Program-made: the position numbers and the translations under genes | DNA from: Comamonas kerstersii | Lineage (GTDB): Bacteria > Pseudomonadota > Gammaproteobacteria > Burkholderiales > Burkholderiaceae_C | DNA: 64,000 nt | Direction: 5' to 3' | Assembly: GCF_008801935.1 (NCBI RefSeq) | Contig: NZ_VZOT01000008.1 | Span: 56,981-120,980 of the forward strand | In this document: positions 40,552 to 49,084 of the stretch, in pieces | Position numbering within the stretch: the stretch's first letter is position 1 | How the letters are laid out: each line of letters begins with the position of its first letter | Notes under the pieces: model-generated | The model's input: only the letters and a program-made list of their open reading frames with translations | What the model was told of the DNA's origin: nothing | Databases searched by the model: none

Positions 40552-41223
40552 ATGCTTACGAGAGAAATGATCCAAACGGGAGCCTATCTGAACTCGTTCA
40601 AGGATTTACCGCAACAGCCGCGGTGGTCCCACCAACGCATCGAAGCTTCGATGCACGAGACGCTGGCGCAACGCCCACGCGCTCAGCCCGTATGGCTGTT
40701 CGCCTATGGCTCGCTGATCTGGAATCCATTGTTCAAGTACGCAGAGATGCAGTCATCGGTCCTGCACGGCTGGCACCGCAGCTTCTGCATTCGCTTGCAC
40801 GATGGGCGCGGCTCGGTAGACGCTCCTGGTCGAATGTTGGCACTCAAGACTGGCGGAGAAACCAATGGCGTGGCCTTTCGTCTTGCTGAGGATGGATTGG
40901 TAGACGAGCTCTGGCTGGCATGGGTACGCGAGATGGTGCATGGCTTGTACTGCCCGGTCTGGGCGGAGGCAGTCCTGGCAGATGGTCGGACTACTCAAGT
41001 CCTCACCTTCGTCGCAGACACAACACATCAGGTCTACGAGAGCGATAGCTCGGTCGCCACGACAGTCAAAGCCATCTGCAAGGCAAGTGGCCACCTGGGC
41101 AGTAATCGTGACTACGTGTTGCAACTCGAAGCCTGCCTCGCTGACCACGATATTCAGGACGCATACGTCACAGAGCTTGCCGCTGCCGTACGCACCCAAT
41201 CAGTAGGAGTTACCTGTTCATGA
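40552..41223 (+). CDS. ChaC-like gamma-glutamylcyclotransferase
   Basis: 223 residues. The ChaC signature VWLFAYGSLIWNP near residues 47-59 is intact, as are the HRSFCIRL stretch and LAWVREM with the conserved Glu. ChaC proteins cleave glutathione to 5-oxoproline and Cys-Gly. Its last four bases overlap the following LLM gene (ATGA), and it follows the MFS gene by 70 bases. Co-occurrence with flavin oxidoreductases suggests a role in glutathione-linked handling of electrophiles, which is inference. Confidence 0.9.
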   Translation: MLTREMIQTGAYLNSFKDLPQQPRWSHQRIEASMHETLAQRPRAQPVWLFAYGSLIWNPLFKYAEMQSSVLHGWHRSFCIRLHDGRGSVDAPGRMLALKTGGETNGVAFRLAEDGLVDELWLAWVREMVHGLYCPVWAEAVLADGRTTQVLTFVADTTHQVYESDSSVATTVKAICKASGHLGSNRDYVLQLEACLADHDIQDAYVTELAAAVRTQSVGVTCS

Positions 41224-42193
41224 AGCATCCACAAATTGGCCCATTGCCTCCAGAGCTGCAATCGCACGCCGGCTACAGCCGAGTCTTCAAGCCGGGCCAG
41301 CTGACCTTTGGTTTCATCATGCCATTGGAGGGCTATCCGCATTCGCCCTTTCCAACATTAGAGAACCACGTTCACCTTGCCAGAAAGGCCGATGAGGCTG
41401 GCTTCTCAGCGCTGTGGATGCGTGATGTTCCGTTCTACGACCCTCACTTCGGCGATACCGGGCAGATGCTCGACCCGATGGTCTACCTGGGGTTTCTGGC
41501 TGCTCATACACGGCAGATAGCCTTGGGAACGGCCGACATGGTGCTGACACTGCGCGATCCACTGATCCTTGCGAAGCAGGCCGTGTCCGTCGACCAGCTT
41601 ACTCAGGGCGGCTGCTGCTTGGGCTGTCGACAGGTGACCGTATGGTCGAATATCCAGCCTTCGGCGTGGACTACGACAACCGTGGCGAGCGTTTTCGGGA
41701 GGCATTCTCTCTGATTAAAACAGTCACTGAGCAATCGTTCCCCACTCTCAGCACGACACATTACGGCGAACTAAGAGGAGAGATCGATCTGATTCCCAAG
41801 CCTGTAGGTCAGCGTATGCCCATGCTCACCATCGGTCGAGCACGTCAAGAACTGTCATGGATTGCACAGCAAAGCGATGCCTGGATCTGGCACTTGAGCA
41901 GTTTCCGGCAGTTGCCCGAATTGCTGGAGCAGTGGCGAGCCAGTCATGAAGGCCAGTGGTTGCGACCTTATGGCTATGGCAGCTTCTTCGACTTGGCTGA
42001 TGACCCGCAAACGCCGTTGATGCAGGTTGGTAATGGGCTTCGCGCTGGCCGCCATGCCCTGATCGCTTTACTTGAGCAGCACCAGGCACTGGGGGTGAGT
42101 CACATCGCCTTCAATCTCAAACCTTTACGTCGTCCTGCTGAAGATGCGTTAGCCGAGCTCGCCGAGTTCGTGTTGCCGCAGTTTTCTGCCTGA
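41220..42193 (+). pseudogene. LLM-class flavin-dependent oxidoreductase, frameshifted
   Basis: The first part (41220 to about 41609) reads LTFGFIMPLEGYPHSPF through VSVDQLTQG. The second part, in a different frame, continues RLLLGLSTGDRMVEYPAFG to the stop at 42193. The frames join at the G run 41606-41608, where restoring one G gives a continuous LLM protein of about 325 residues; the fault is thus a single-base deletion. A luciferase-like monooxygenase fold with FMN is expected. The break could be a real inactivation, an assembly error or programmed frameshifting; the run is short and no slippery heptamer is seen. Its start overlaps the ChaC stop. Confidence 0.85.
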
Positions 42194-42232
42194 TGCGCAA
42201 TTTCCCTTTCCTCCACGCCGAGAGAGAGAACC

Positions 42233-43354
42233 ATGACCTCCTTGTTCGATTCATTTGACCTTTCTGGCCTGCCACTGGCCAACCGTATCGTGATGGCACC
42301 GCTGACGCGCAATCGTTCGCCCAAGGCTATTCCGCAGCCCATCACGGCAACCTACTATGCACAACGCGCCAGCGCTGGCCTGCTCATCACCGAAGCAACA
42401 GCGATTTCCCACCAAGGACAGGGCTATGCCGATGTGCCCGGCCTGTACACGCCAGAAGCCTTGGCTGGTTGGCGCTCAGTAACCCAAGCAGTGCATGCCA
42501 AGGGAGGGAAAATTGTGGTGCAACTGTGGCATGTGGGACGCATCTCCCACACGACATTGCAGCCTGGCGGTCAAGCGCCGGTGGCTCCTTCCGCTATCCA
42601 AGCAAAAGCACAGACCTACTTAATCAACGCAGACGGTAGCAGCGGCTTTGCACCCACATCCTTGCCCCGAGCCCTCGATACCAGTGAGCTACCAGGCATC
42701 GTGGAAGACTACCGGCTCGCCGCACGTGCAGCCATCGACGCAGGCTTCGATGGTGTTGAGATCCATGCAGCCAACGGTTATTTGATTGATCAGTTCTTGC
42801 GAAGCGGATCCAACCACCGCACCGATGTCTATGGTGGTTCCATCGAAAATCGCACGCGACTACTGTTTGAAGTCGTTGCCGCCATCACTGAGGAGATCGG
42901 TGGTGCACGCACGGGTATCCGTCTGTCGCCTGTCACACCCGCCAACGATGCCTTTGACCCTGAGCCACAGCCTCTTTTTGAACATGTAGCGAACGGTTTG
43001 GCCTCCTACGGTCTGTCGTTTGTGCACGTCATTGAGGGTGCCACCGGAGGATCGCGTGACTACCAACAAGGGGACACGCCATTCGACTACACGGCGTTCA
43101 AGCAAAGCTATCGACAGGCTGGCGGCCAAGGTGCATGGATGGTTAACAACGGCTACGACAAGGACATGGCGGAACAGGCCATTGCCAGCGGTGCCGCTGA
43201 CCTCGTAGCTTTCGGTAAGCTGTTCATCGCCAACCCCGATTTGGTCGAGCGCTTCCGCGCAGATACACCGCTGAACGAGGCCGACACCAGCTCTTTCTAT
43301 GGTGGAGATGAGCGCGGTTACACAGACTACGGCACTCTTGCTGGCTCTCAGTGA
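42233..43354 (+). CDS. Old Yellow Enzyme family alkene reductase (NemA-like)
   Basis: 373 residues. A TIM-barrel OYE: FMN/substrate region RIVMAPLTRNRS near 18-29, the paired His and Asn in VEIHAANGYLIDQF, and SGSNHRTDVYGGS downstream. It reduces activated C=C bonds (and often nitro groups or nitrate esters) using NAD(P)H. AGAGAGAGA lies upstream of the ATG. It ends the operon; the sequence after it runs into an hsdR fragment on the opposite strand. Confidence 0.93.
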   Translation: MTSLFDSFDLSGLPLANRIVMAPLTRNRSPKAIPQPITATYYAQRASAGLLITEATAISHQGQGYADVPGLYTPEALAGWRSVTQAVHAKGGKIVVQLWHVGRISHTTLQPGGQAPVAPSAIQAKAQTYLINADGSSGFAPTSLPRALDTSELPGIVEDYRLAARAAIDAGFDGVEIHAANGYLIDQFLRSGSNHRTDVYGGSIENRTRLLFEVVAAITEEIGGARTGIRLSPVTPANDAFDPEPQPLFEHVANGLASYGLSFVHVIEGATGGSRDYQQGDTPFDYTAFKQSYRQAGGQGAWMVNNGYDKDMAEQAIASGAADLVAFGKLFIANPDLVERFRADTPLNEADTSSFYGGDERGYTDYGTLAGSQ

Positions 43355-43405
43355 GCGCGGGGCAATTGCCAAGTCTATGGATTTTCCGGAGAGAAAAGGG
43401 CAGAT

Positions 43406-43720
43406 TCAGACCTGCCCACCCACCCCCTTGAACTTCTCCACAAACGCAGAGATCTTCTGGAACACGGTCTGCTTCTTGGTGAGGTACTGCGGGTTCAAAG
43501 GGCTCATCTTCGGCAGAATGGCATTGAGCTCTGTTCCACTGTCTGAGGCGTACTCACGCTTGAGGGAATTGGTGATGTAGCGCTTGGCAGCTTCCGCATT
43601 GAGCTTTTCTTCGTCGATCAACGCCTGTGCTTCACGTTGTTGCTCAGCCTGGGCGTCTAAGCTGCGCCGCCGCATCTGGGTAGCGAACGTACCCCGGAAG
43701 GTGGCGGCTGCTGCATGCTC
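43406..43720 (-). pseudogene. hsdR: 3' fragment of a type I restriction endonuclease subunit R gene
   Basis: About 105 codons remain open to the stop at 43406. The end [13 protein letters not shown], then [13 protein letters not shown] and [16 protein letters not shown], matches the C-terminus of HsdR proteins (FITDS.., TxLxxILPPMSRF, KKQTVxEKL). Upstream the frame ends in a stop at 43721-43723, and no further HsdR sequence is seen. No hsdM or hsdS is present. It is therefore a truncated remnant beside the island, showing that this locus has exchanged mobile DNA. Confidence 0.8.
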
Positions 43721-43758
43721 TCATGGGGTGAGAGGAGTATGATCTACGTCAATTTCAA

Positions 43759-43776
43759 CAATGTTTGAAAACATTG
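43759..43776. promoter_or_regulatory. Perfect 8-bp palindrome upstream of a small membrane-protein gene
   Basis: CAATGTTT-GA-AAACATTG is a perfect inverted repeat, extended loosely by TTTCAA/AAACTG. It lies about 80 bases before the ATG at 43854, a position suited to an operator. The binding protein is unknown. Confidence 0.45.
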
Positions 43777-43853
43777 AAACTGCTGCCGCAGCATTTTGAG
43801 GCCCGCAGCCGCCCGAAGGCTCGGGCTTCGTTACAGCTAGGAGATTTTTCACC

Positions 43854-44084
43854 ATGGATTGGGTACCAGTAGCCTTTATCACGTTCAAGGCGCTTGTGTT
43901 CGGCGCGTGCATGTTCTATGCCATCAAGTGGCACTACGAGCAGGGCAAGAAAAAGGGCGAAGATTCGCGCACCTTGCTGCTCACCAGCACCATGGTGGTA
44001 GGGGGCTTTGTGGCTGCGGTTGGTCTGGTGATGTACCTGACGTTTTATCTGGCCACCAGCCTGGGTATGGATTTGAGTTTCTGA
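43854..44084 (+). CDS. Small two-helix membrane protein, unknown function
   Basis: 76 residues. Helix 1 spans about 6-24 (FITFKALVFGACMFYAI) and helix 2 about 44-66, with a charged loop HYEQGKKKGEDSR between. AGGAG lies 10 bases before the ATG, and a strong terminator follows, so it looks like a genuine single-gene unit. No family was recognised. Base composition matches the core genome, so it probably marks the return to native sequence after the island. Confidence 0.72.
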   Translation: MDWVPVAFITFKALVFGACMFYAIKWHYEQGKKKGEDSRTLLLTSTMVVGGFVAAVGLVMYLTFYLATSLGMDLSF

Positions 44085-44121
44085 ACAACGCCGACGGCAG
44101 ACATCTGCTGAACGCACGGAC

Positions 44122-44159
44122 AAAGCGCCCTGGGCCCCAAAGCCCATGGCGCTTTTTTT
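44122..44159 (+). terminator. Terminator after the small membrane-protein gene
   Basis: AAAGCGCC-C-TGGGC and GCCCA-T-GGCGC pair around CCCAAA, followed by TTTTTTT. Confidence 0.88.
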
Positions 44160-44214
44160 GCATCTGGAGTTTGCAGCGCAGCCGGTATGCAGCGTTCTGA
44201 CATGCAAAAAAAGG

Positions 44215-44290
44215 AGCTGTCAGCGATTAATTGGTAAGCTTTTCAAGGTAATAAGTGTTTGAAATCCTTGTAAATTCATCGCTAGCAGCT
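44215..44290. repeat. Palindromic intergenic repeat, AGCTG/CAGCG type
   Basis: AGCTGTCAGCGAT and ATCGCTAGCAGCT are inverted arms about 50 bases apart. With the terminator at 44122-44159 it fills much of the 389-base gap between 44085 and 44473; the remainder (44291-44473) is AT-rich and probably holds the promoter of the following operon. Confidence 0.75.
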
Positions 44291-44473
44291 ATGGTTTTCT
44301 TTTAGATATACAGCGTATGTGCTCATAGGCTTTGTTTCTAAGATGTTTGAGTTATAAAAAACTGAGTAAATATTCGTTGGTAGTCAGAAGGGCGGTTTTC
44401 ATAATGCGCACATAGATGCTGCTGTCAGTATGTGCAGCAGCCCTGTTTGAACGATTTGAAAACCACCTTCGCC

Positions 44474-45034
44474 ATGTCCCGACTGCCACTGCTAGACACC
44501 ACGACCGCCCCTGAAGCCAGCCAGCCTTTTGTGCAAAAGGCACTGGCTAACAACGGCTTTCTCCCCAATCTGATTGGCGTGCTGGCCCATGCGCCGGCAG
44601 CGCTGGAAACCTATCTGACCGTGGGCGGCATCAATGCAAAGGCTTCGCTGGGGCTGCCCGAGCGTGAGGTGGTGCAGCTCACCGCTGCCAAGGTGCATGG
44701 CTGCGACTTCTGCCTGGCCGGTCACACGGCGGTAGGCAGCAAGAAAGCCGGTTTTTCACGTGAAGTGGCACTGCAGCTGCAACAAGGCCTGCCTACAGGC
44801 GATGCCCGCCTGGATGCCGTGCAAACCTTTACCCAGGCCGTGATCGCCACACGTGGCGCGGTCAGCGATGAGGCACTGGCAGCCTTCAAGGCCGCAGGCT
44901 TTGGCGACCAGCAGGCGCTGGAAGTGGTGCTGGGTGTGAGCCTGGCCACGCTGTGCAACTTTGCCAATAACCTGGCCAAGCCTGCCATCAACCCCGAACT
45001 CCAGCCCTTCGCGCCCGGCGTGTTCACGGCATGA
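44474..45034 (+). CDS. AhpD-fold / carboxymuconolactone decarboxylase-type protein
   Basis: 186 residues from the ATG giving MSRLPLLDTT. The AhpD-like redox motif HGCDFCLAGH has Cys77, Cys80 and His84. Family members act as alkylhydroperoxidases or as small redox partners. It is the first gene of a five-gene operon; its last four bases overlap the flavoprotein gene. In such operons AhpD-like proteins accompany flavin monooxygenases or acyl-CoA-dehydrogenase-like desulfurisation enzymes, so a role in organosulfur or peroxide handling is likely but unproven. Confidence 0.88.
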   Translation: MSRLPLLDTTTAPEASQPFVQKALANNGFLPNLIGVLAHAPAALETYLTVGGINAKASLGLPEREVVQLTAAKVHGCDFCLAGHTAVGSKKAGFSREVALQLQQGLPTGDARLDAVQTFTQAVIATRGAVSDEALAAFKAAGFGDQQALEVVLGVSLATLCNFANNLAKPAINPELQPFAPGVFTA

Positions 45035-46125
45035 GTGCAAGCCATCTGACTCCCGCGCTGCAAAGCTGGCTGCGCACGCATGCTGCGGCTTTGCACGAAA
45101 GTGACGCGCAGGGCGATGCGCTGCTGGAGCAACTGGGCCGTGCAGGCCTGTTTGGTATTGCCGTGCCCACAGCCTTGGGCGGCGGCGGACAGGTGCCACA
45201 CCAGGCTGTGCAGGCCATTGCCGAGGTGGCGGAGCATTCGCTCACAGCGGCCTTTGTGCAGTGGGCGCAGCGCGCCTTTATCGACTATCTGTGCGTGAGC
45301 GACAACCATGCCGCCCGCGAGCGCTGGCTGCCCGGCCTGCTTGGCGGCACTCTGGCGGGGGCGACAGGGTTGTCGAACGCCATGAAGTTCCTCTCCCAGC
45401 TCGAGCCCTTGCAGGTGCAGGAGCAAAGCGGTGAGGGCGGCGCGCGCCAGGTAACGGGCCGCATGCCGTGGGTAACCAACCTGCGCAGGGCCGGGTTTGT
45501 GGTGGCGGCTGCCGTGCAGCCTGCACAAGCAGGAGCGCAGCCCATCATCGTGGCGCTGGAAAGCAGCAGTGCAGGCTTGCGCCGCTCCGACGATCTGGAC
45601 TTGCTCGGCCTTCGCGGCAGCAATACGGCTGCCATTGCACTGGAGAGCGTGGCAGTACCTGCCTACAGTGTGCTGGCCGAAGAAGGTCTGGGCTTTTTGA
45701 AGCGCGCACGCCCCATGTTTTTGAGCCTGCAGTGCGGCATGTCCATAGGCCTGATCCGCGCAGCATTGCGTGCGGCAGAGCAGGTAGGGGCAGCGCGTGA
45801 AGTGCTGCAGCCACGCATCACCCGTGCCTGGGAGGTGCTCGAGACCCAATGGCAGCTGCTGCGCGAGGGGCTGGATAGCGGCCAGTTCGTCCAGGATGCG
45901 GCGGCGCTGTTCCATATTCGACTGACGCTGGCAGCGCTGGTGCAGGAAGCGATACAGCTGGAGCTGCAGGGCTCGGGCGGGCGCGCCTATCTGCGCAGCC
46001 ATTTGCCAGACTTTGGCCGTCGCCTGCAGGAATCGGCCTTTGTGCCTGTGGTCACGCCCAGCCTGACCCAGCTGCAAGGCGAGTTGCTGCGCCAGTCCGC
46101 ACCCGCAACAACGGTGGCTGCATGA
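45031..46125 (+). CDS. Acyl-CoA dehydrogenase-like flavoprotein of an ABC importer operon
   Basis: 364 residues with the acyl-CoA dehydrogenase layout: an N-terminal helical domain with LGRAGLFGIAVPTALGG, a middle domain, and a C-terminal helical domain. The catalytic-Glu signature near the C-terminus of true acyl-CoA dehydrogenases (EGT...I) is not seen. This points to an SfnB/DszC-like or related flavin-dependent oxidoreductase, not a beta-oxidation enzyme. It overlaps both neighbours by four bases. Context (ABC importer of the SsuA/TauA/NrtA type) suggests breakdown of an imported sulfur or nitrogen compound; the substrate is unknown. Confidence 0.8.
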   Translation: MSASHLTPALQSWLRTHAAALHESDAQGDALLEQLGRAGLFGIAVPTALGGGGQVPHQAVQAIAEVAEHSLTAAFVQWAQRAFIDYLCVSDNHAARERWLPGLLGGTLAGATGLSNAMKFLSQLEPLQVQEQSGEGGARQVTGRMPWVTNLRRAGFVVAAAVQPAQAGAQPIIVALESSSAGLRRSDDLDLLGLRGSNTAAIALESVAVPAYSVLAEEGLGFLKRARPMFLSLQCGMSIGLIRAALRAAEQVGAAREVLQPRITRAWEVLETQWQLLREGLDSGQFVQDAAALFHIRLTLAALVQEAIQLELQGSGGRAYLRSHLPDFGRRLQESAFVPVVTPSLTQLQGELLRQSAPATTVAA

Positions 46126-46973
46126 ACCCGCCCGTGGCTGATTTTGTCAAGCCAGCTGCGGTACCAGTCAGCCAGGCGCCGCTGGCCCTGCAGGCCCGTG
46201 GCCTGAGCTATGCCTATGGCACTGGTGCGCCGGTGTTTCAGGGCATTGATCTGGACATTCGCGCCCAGGAAATTGTCTGCCTGCTGGGCGGCTCAGGCTG
46301 CGGCAAATCCTCCCTGCTGCGCACCCTGGCCGGGCTGCAAGCCCCTGCACAGGGCACGGTGGAGTTTCTGGGCAAGCCCTTGACCGAGCCGCACCCACGG
46401 GCTGCCGTAGTGTTTCAGCAGGCCAGCCTGCTGCCGTGGCTGAGCGTGCAGGCCAATGTGGCCTTTGGACTGAACTTTGCCAGACAGCCGAAGCTGGATG
46501 CTGCGCTGCAGCACCAGCGGGTGGCCCAGGCGATCGAAGCCGTGGGCCTGAAGGGCAAGGAAAAGCTTTACCCCGCACAGCTATCCGGCGGCATGGCCCA
46601 GCGCGTAGCACTGGCTCGTGCGCTGGCGCGCGAGCCGCAGCTGCTGCTGGCCGATGAGCCGTTTTCAGCGCTGGATGCCATCACGCGTACCGAGATGCAA
46701 AGCCTGCTGGTGGATGTGGTCCACCGCTGGCATACCGCCGCGCTGCTGGTTACGCACGATATTGACGAAGCCATTCTGGTGGCTGACCGCATTGTGCTGA
46801 TGGCCCCGCACGACCCACAGCACCCTGAGCGCCAGGGCGGCTGCGTAGTGCGCCAGTGGCAGGTCAATGTTGCGCAGCCCCGATGTGAGCAGATCGCCGC
46901 CATGACCGCGCTGCGGCTGGAAATTCTGGCTGCCTTGCAGGCACTGCGCACTGCAGCTGTGCCTGCGCACTGA
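46122..46973 (+). CDS. ABC transporter ATP-binding protein (SsuB/TauB/NrtD type)
   Basis: 283 residues. Walker A GGSGCGKS at 56-63, Q-loop VFQQASLLPWLS, signature LSGGMAQR and Walker B LLLADEPF are all intact. The SLLPWLS form of the Q-loop region is typical of the nitrate/sulfonate/taurine importer ATPases. It powers the importer formed with the permease (48299-49081) and binding protein (47061-48302). Confidence 0.93.
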   Translation: MNPPVADFVKPAAVPVSQAPLALQARGLSYAYGTGAPVFQGIDLDIRAQEIVCLLGGSGCGKSSLLRTLAGLQAPAQGTVEFLGKPLTEPHPRAAVVFQQASLLPWLSVQANVAFGLNFARQPKLDAALQHQRVAQAIEAVGLKGKEKLYPAQLSGGMAQRVALARALAREPQLLLADEPFSALDAITRTEMQSLLVDVVHRWHTAALLVTHDIDEAILVADRIVLMAPHDPQHPERQGGCVVRQWQVNVAQPRCEQIAAMTALRLEILAALQALRTAAVPAH

Positions 46974-47060
46974 TGCATTCCCCACGTTTTTCGCAAACCC
47001 AACAGGCAGGGCCAGGTCCACAGTCTGTGGCCCTTCTTTCTATTTTTTCGAGGAGATGCA

Positions 47061-48302
47061 ATGCCCCAAGAACGCCAAACATTGAACTACCAGCATATCT
47101 GCACATCATCGAGTTGCGACTGCGGCATCAGCCGTCGCGACTGGCTGCGTATTACCGCCATGACAGGTGCTGCCGCTGCACCGCTGTTGCGTGCCGGTGA
47201 TGCGGCCGCGCAGGCCGACAAGGGTGATGATGTGCCCGTGCGCATTGGCTATCTGCCCATTACCGATGCCACGCCGCTGCTGGTGGCCCACAGCCGCCAG
47301 CTGTTTGAGGCCGAAGGCCTGCGCACCGAAAAGCCGCGCCTGTTCCGCACCTGGGCGCAGATCATTGAAGCCTTTGTGGCAGGGCAGGTGAACGTGGTGC
47401 ACCTGCTCTCGCCCACCACCATGTTTGTGCGCTATGGCTCGCAGTACGGTGCCAAGGTCGTGGCATGGAACCATATGAATGGCTCGGCCATCGCGGTGGC
47501 CAAGCACATCAACTCGGTCAAAGACCTGGGTGGGCAGCAGGTGGCAATTCCGTTCTGGTATTCCATCCACAACATCGTGCTGCAGCAGCTGCTGCGCGCC
47601 AATGGTCTCAAGGCCGTGAGTAAGCCCCGTAGCGGCGCACTGGCCAAGGATGAGGTGAATCTGGTTGTCATGCCGCCCGCAGAGATGGTTTCAGCCCTGG
47701 CCAGCAAGTCCGTGGCGGGCTATATCGTGGCTGAGCCCTTTGTGGCTGCGGCTGAGGTCAATGGCGTGGGCAAGGTGCTGCGTTTTGTGGGCGATGTGTG
47801 GCAAAACCATGCCTGCTGTCTGCTGACGCTGTCTGAGCGCGACATTGCCGAGCGCCCCGAATGGGCACAGCGCGTGACCAATGCCGTGGTCAAGGCCCAG
47901 CTGTGGACGCGCAACAACCAGCTGGATACTGCCAAGCTGCTGGCCAGCAGCGGCCCTGGCAAATACACACCGCACGGCCTGCCTGCGCTGTCCAAGGTGC
48001 TGGCAACTTCCGAAATGGCGCAGTACGAGCGCGATGGCGTGATTCAGCACCCCGAGTGGAAGCAGCGCCGCATTGACTTTCAGCCTTATCCCTATGCCTC
48101 GTACACCGAAGAACTGGTCAAGGCGCTGCAGAACACCTATGTGGAAGGCAATACGGCCTTCCTTGAAAAACTGGAGCCCAGCTTTGTCGCCAGAGATCTG
48201 GTCGATGACCGCTTTGTGAAGCAGGCGCTGCAGCAAGTCGGTGGCCTCAAGGCCTTTGGCTATGCCGAAAGCTTTACCCGCCAGGAAGTGATTGCCCCAT
48301 GA
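47061..48302 (+). CDS. ABC transporter substrate-binding protein, Tat-exported, NrtA/SsuA type
   Basis: 413 residues. A twin-arginine motif SRRDWLR (about 24-30) precedes a hydrophobic stretch and a likely cleavage site near AAA-QA (about 50). Upstream of the RR pair is an unusual Cys cluster (C14, C19, C21; CTSSSCDC). The mature protein begins VRIGYLPITDATPLLVAH, typical of the NrtA/CmpA/SsuA type II binding fold. Export through Tat suggests folding or cofactor loading before secretion. It captures the substrate for the adjacent permease; nitrate, sulfonate or another anion cannot be told apart by motif. Confidence 0.9.
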   Translation: MPQERQTLNYQHICTSSSCDCGISRRDWLRITAMTGAAAAPLLRAGDAAAQADKGDDVPVRIGYLPITDATPLLVAHSRQLFEAEGLRTEKPRLFRTWAQIIEAFVAGQVNVVHLLSPTTMFVRYGSQYGAKVVAWNHMNGSAIAVAKHINSVKDLGGQQVAIPFWYSIHNIVLQQLLRANGLKAVSKPRSGALAKDEVNLVVMPPAEMVSALASKSVAGYIVAEPFVAAAEVNGVGKVLRFVGDVWQNHACCLLTLSERDIAERPEWAQRVTNAVVKAQLWTRNNQLDTAKLLASSGPGKYTPHGLPALSKVLATSEMAQYERDGVIQHPEWKQRRIDFQPYPYASYTEELVKALQNTYVEGNTAFLEKLEPSFVARDLVDDRFVKQALQQVGGLKAFGYAESFTRQEVIAP

Positions 48303-49081
48303 GCCTTAGCCTGAAGGTCTGGGCCGAGCGCTTGCTCTGGCCTGCGATTGGCCTGGGGCTCGCCGTGCTGCTGTGGGCCTGGGGTGCACGCTACCTGTCA
48401 GATGTGGATGCCATACGCGAGGCCTTCGGGCCTGCGGCCGGTTTCTCCGCGCTGTGGCGCTTGCTGGCAACGGGCGAGCTATGGACGCACATGGCCCTGA
48501 GCCTGCAGCGCATTGGCCTGTCGCTGCTGATTGCCTTGCTGATTGGCGTGCCGCTGGGCATATGCATCGGGCTGTCGCAGTGGTTCAACAAGCTCACGGG
48601 CACGTTGTTTCAGTTTCTGCGCATGGTCTCGCCCCTGTCGTGGATGCCACTGGCCGTGATGGCGCTGGGCGTGGGCGAGTCGCCTGTGGTGTTTCTGCTG
48701 AGCTTTGCGGCCGTCTGGCCCATCATGCTCAACACCGCCACGGGGGTGGCAGCGCTGGACAAGCACTGGCTGCAGCTGGCCGCCAGCCTGTCTGCCACGC
48801 GCTGGGAGCTGGTGACGCGCATCGTGCTGCCGGGGATTGTGCGGCATGTACTCACCGGCTTTCGCCTGGCGCTGGGTATTGGCTGGATTGTGCTGGTGCC
48901 CGCCGAAATGCTGGGGGTGTCGGCAGGCATGGGCTATTTCATCCTCGACACACGTGACCGCCTTGCTTATGACGAGCTCATGGCAGGCATTGTGGTGATT
49001 GGGTGCCTCGGCTTTGTGCTGGACTGGCTGGCCCGCACAGCCAGCAGCCGCTGGGTAGATGCAGGTGCAAGGAGTTTATAA
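48299..49081 (+). CDS. ABC transporter permease (SsuC/TauC/NrtB type)
   Basis: 260 residues with about six membrane helices. It carries the EAA-type cytoplasmic loop: AASLSATRWELVTRIVLPGIVRHVLTG. It overlaps the binding-protein gene by four bases and completes the importer. It is followed by a palindromic half-repeat and a bidirectional terminator, so the operon ends here. Confidence 0.93.
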   Translation: MSLSLKVWAERLLWPAIGLGLAVLLWAWGARYLSDVDAIREAFGPAAGFSALWRLLATGELWTHMALSLQRIGLSLLIALLIGVPLGICIGLSQWFNKLTGTLFQFLRMVSPLSWMPLAVMALGVGESPVVFLLSFAAVWPIMLNTATGVAALDKHWLQLAASLSATRWELVTRIVLPGIVRHVLTGFRLALGIGWIVLVPAEMLGVSAGMGYFILDTRDRLAYDELMAGIVVIGCLGFVLDWLARTASSRWVDAGARSL

Positions 49082-49084
49082 ACC

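Noticed and set aside
45031..46125. A standard beta-oxidation acyl-CoA dehydrogenase
   Set aside because: The C-terminal catalytic-Glu signature is absent and the gene is embedded in an ABC importer operon, unlike the clear acyl-CoA dehydrogenase at 5400-6566.
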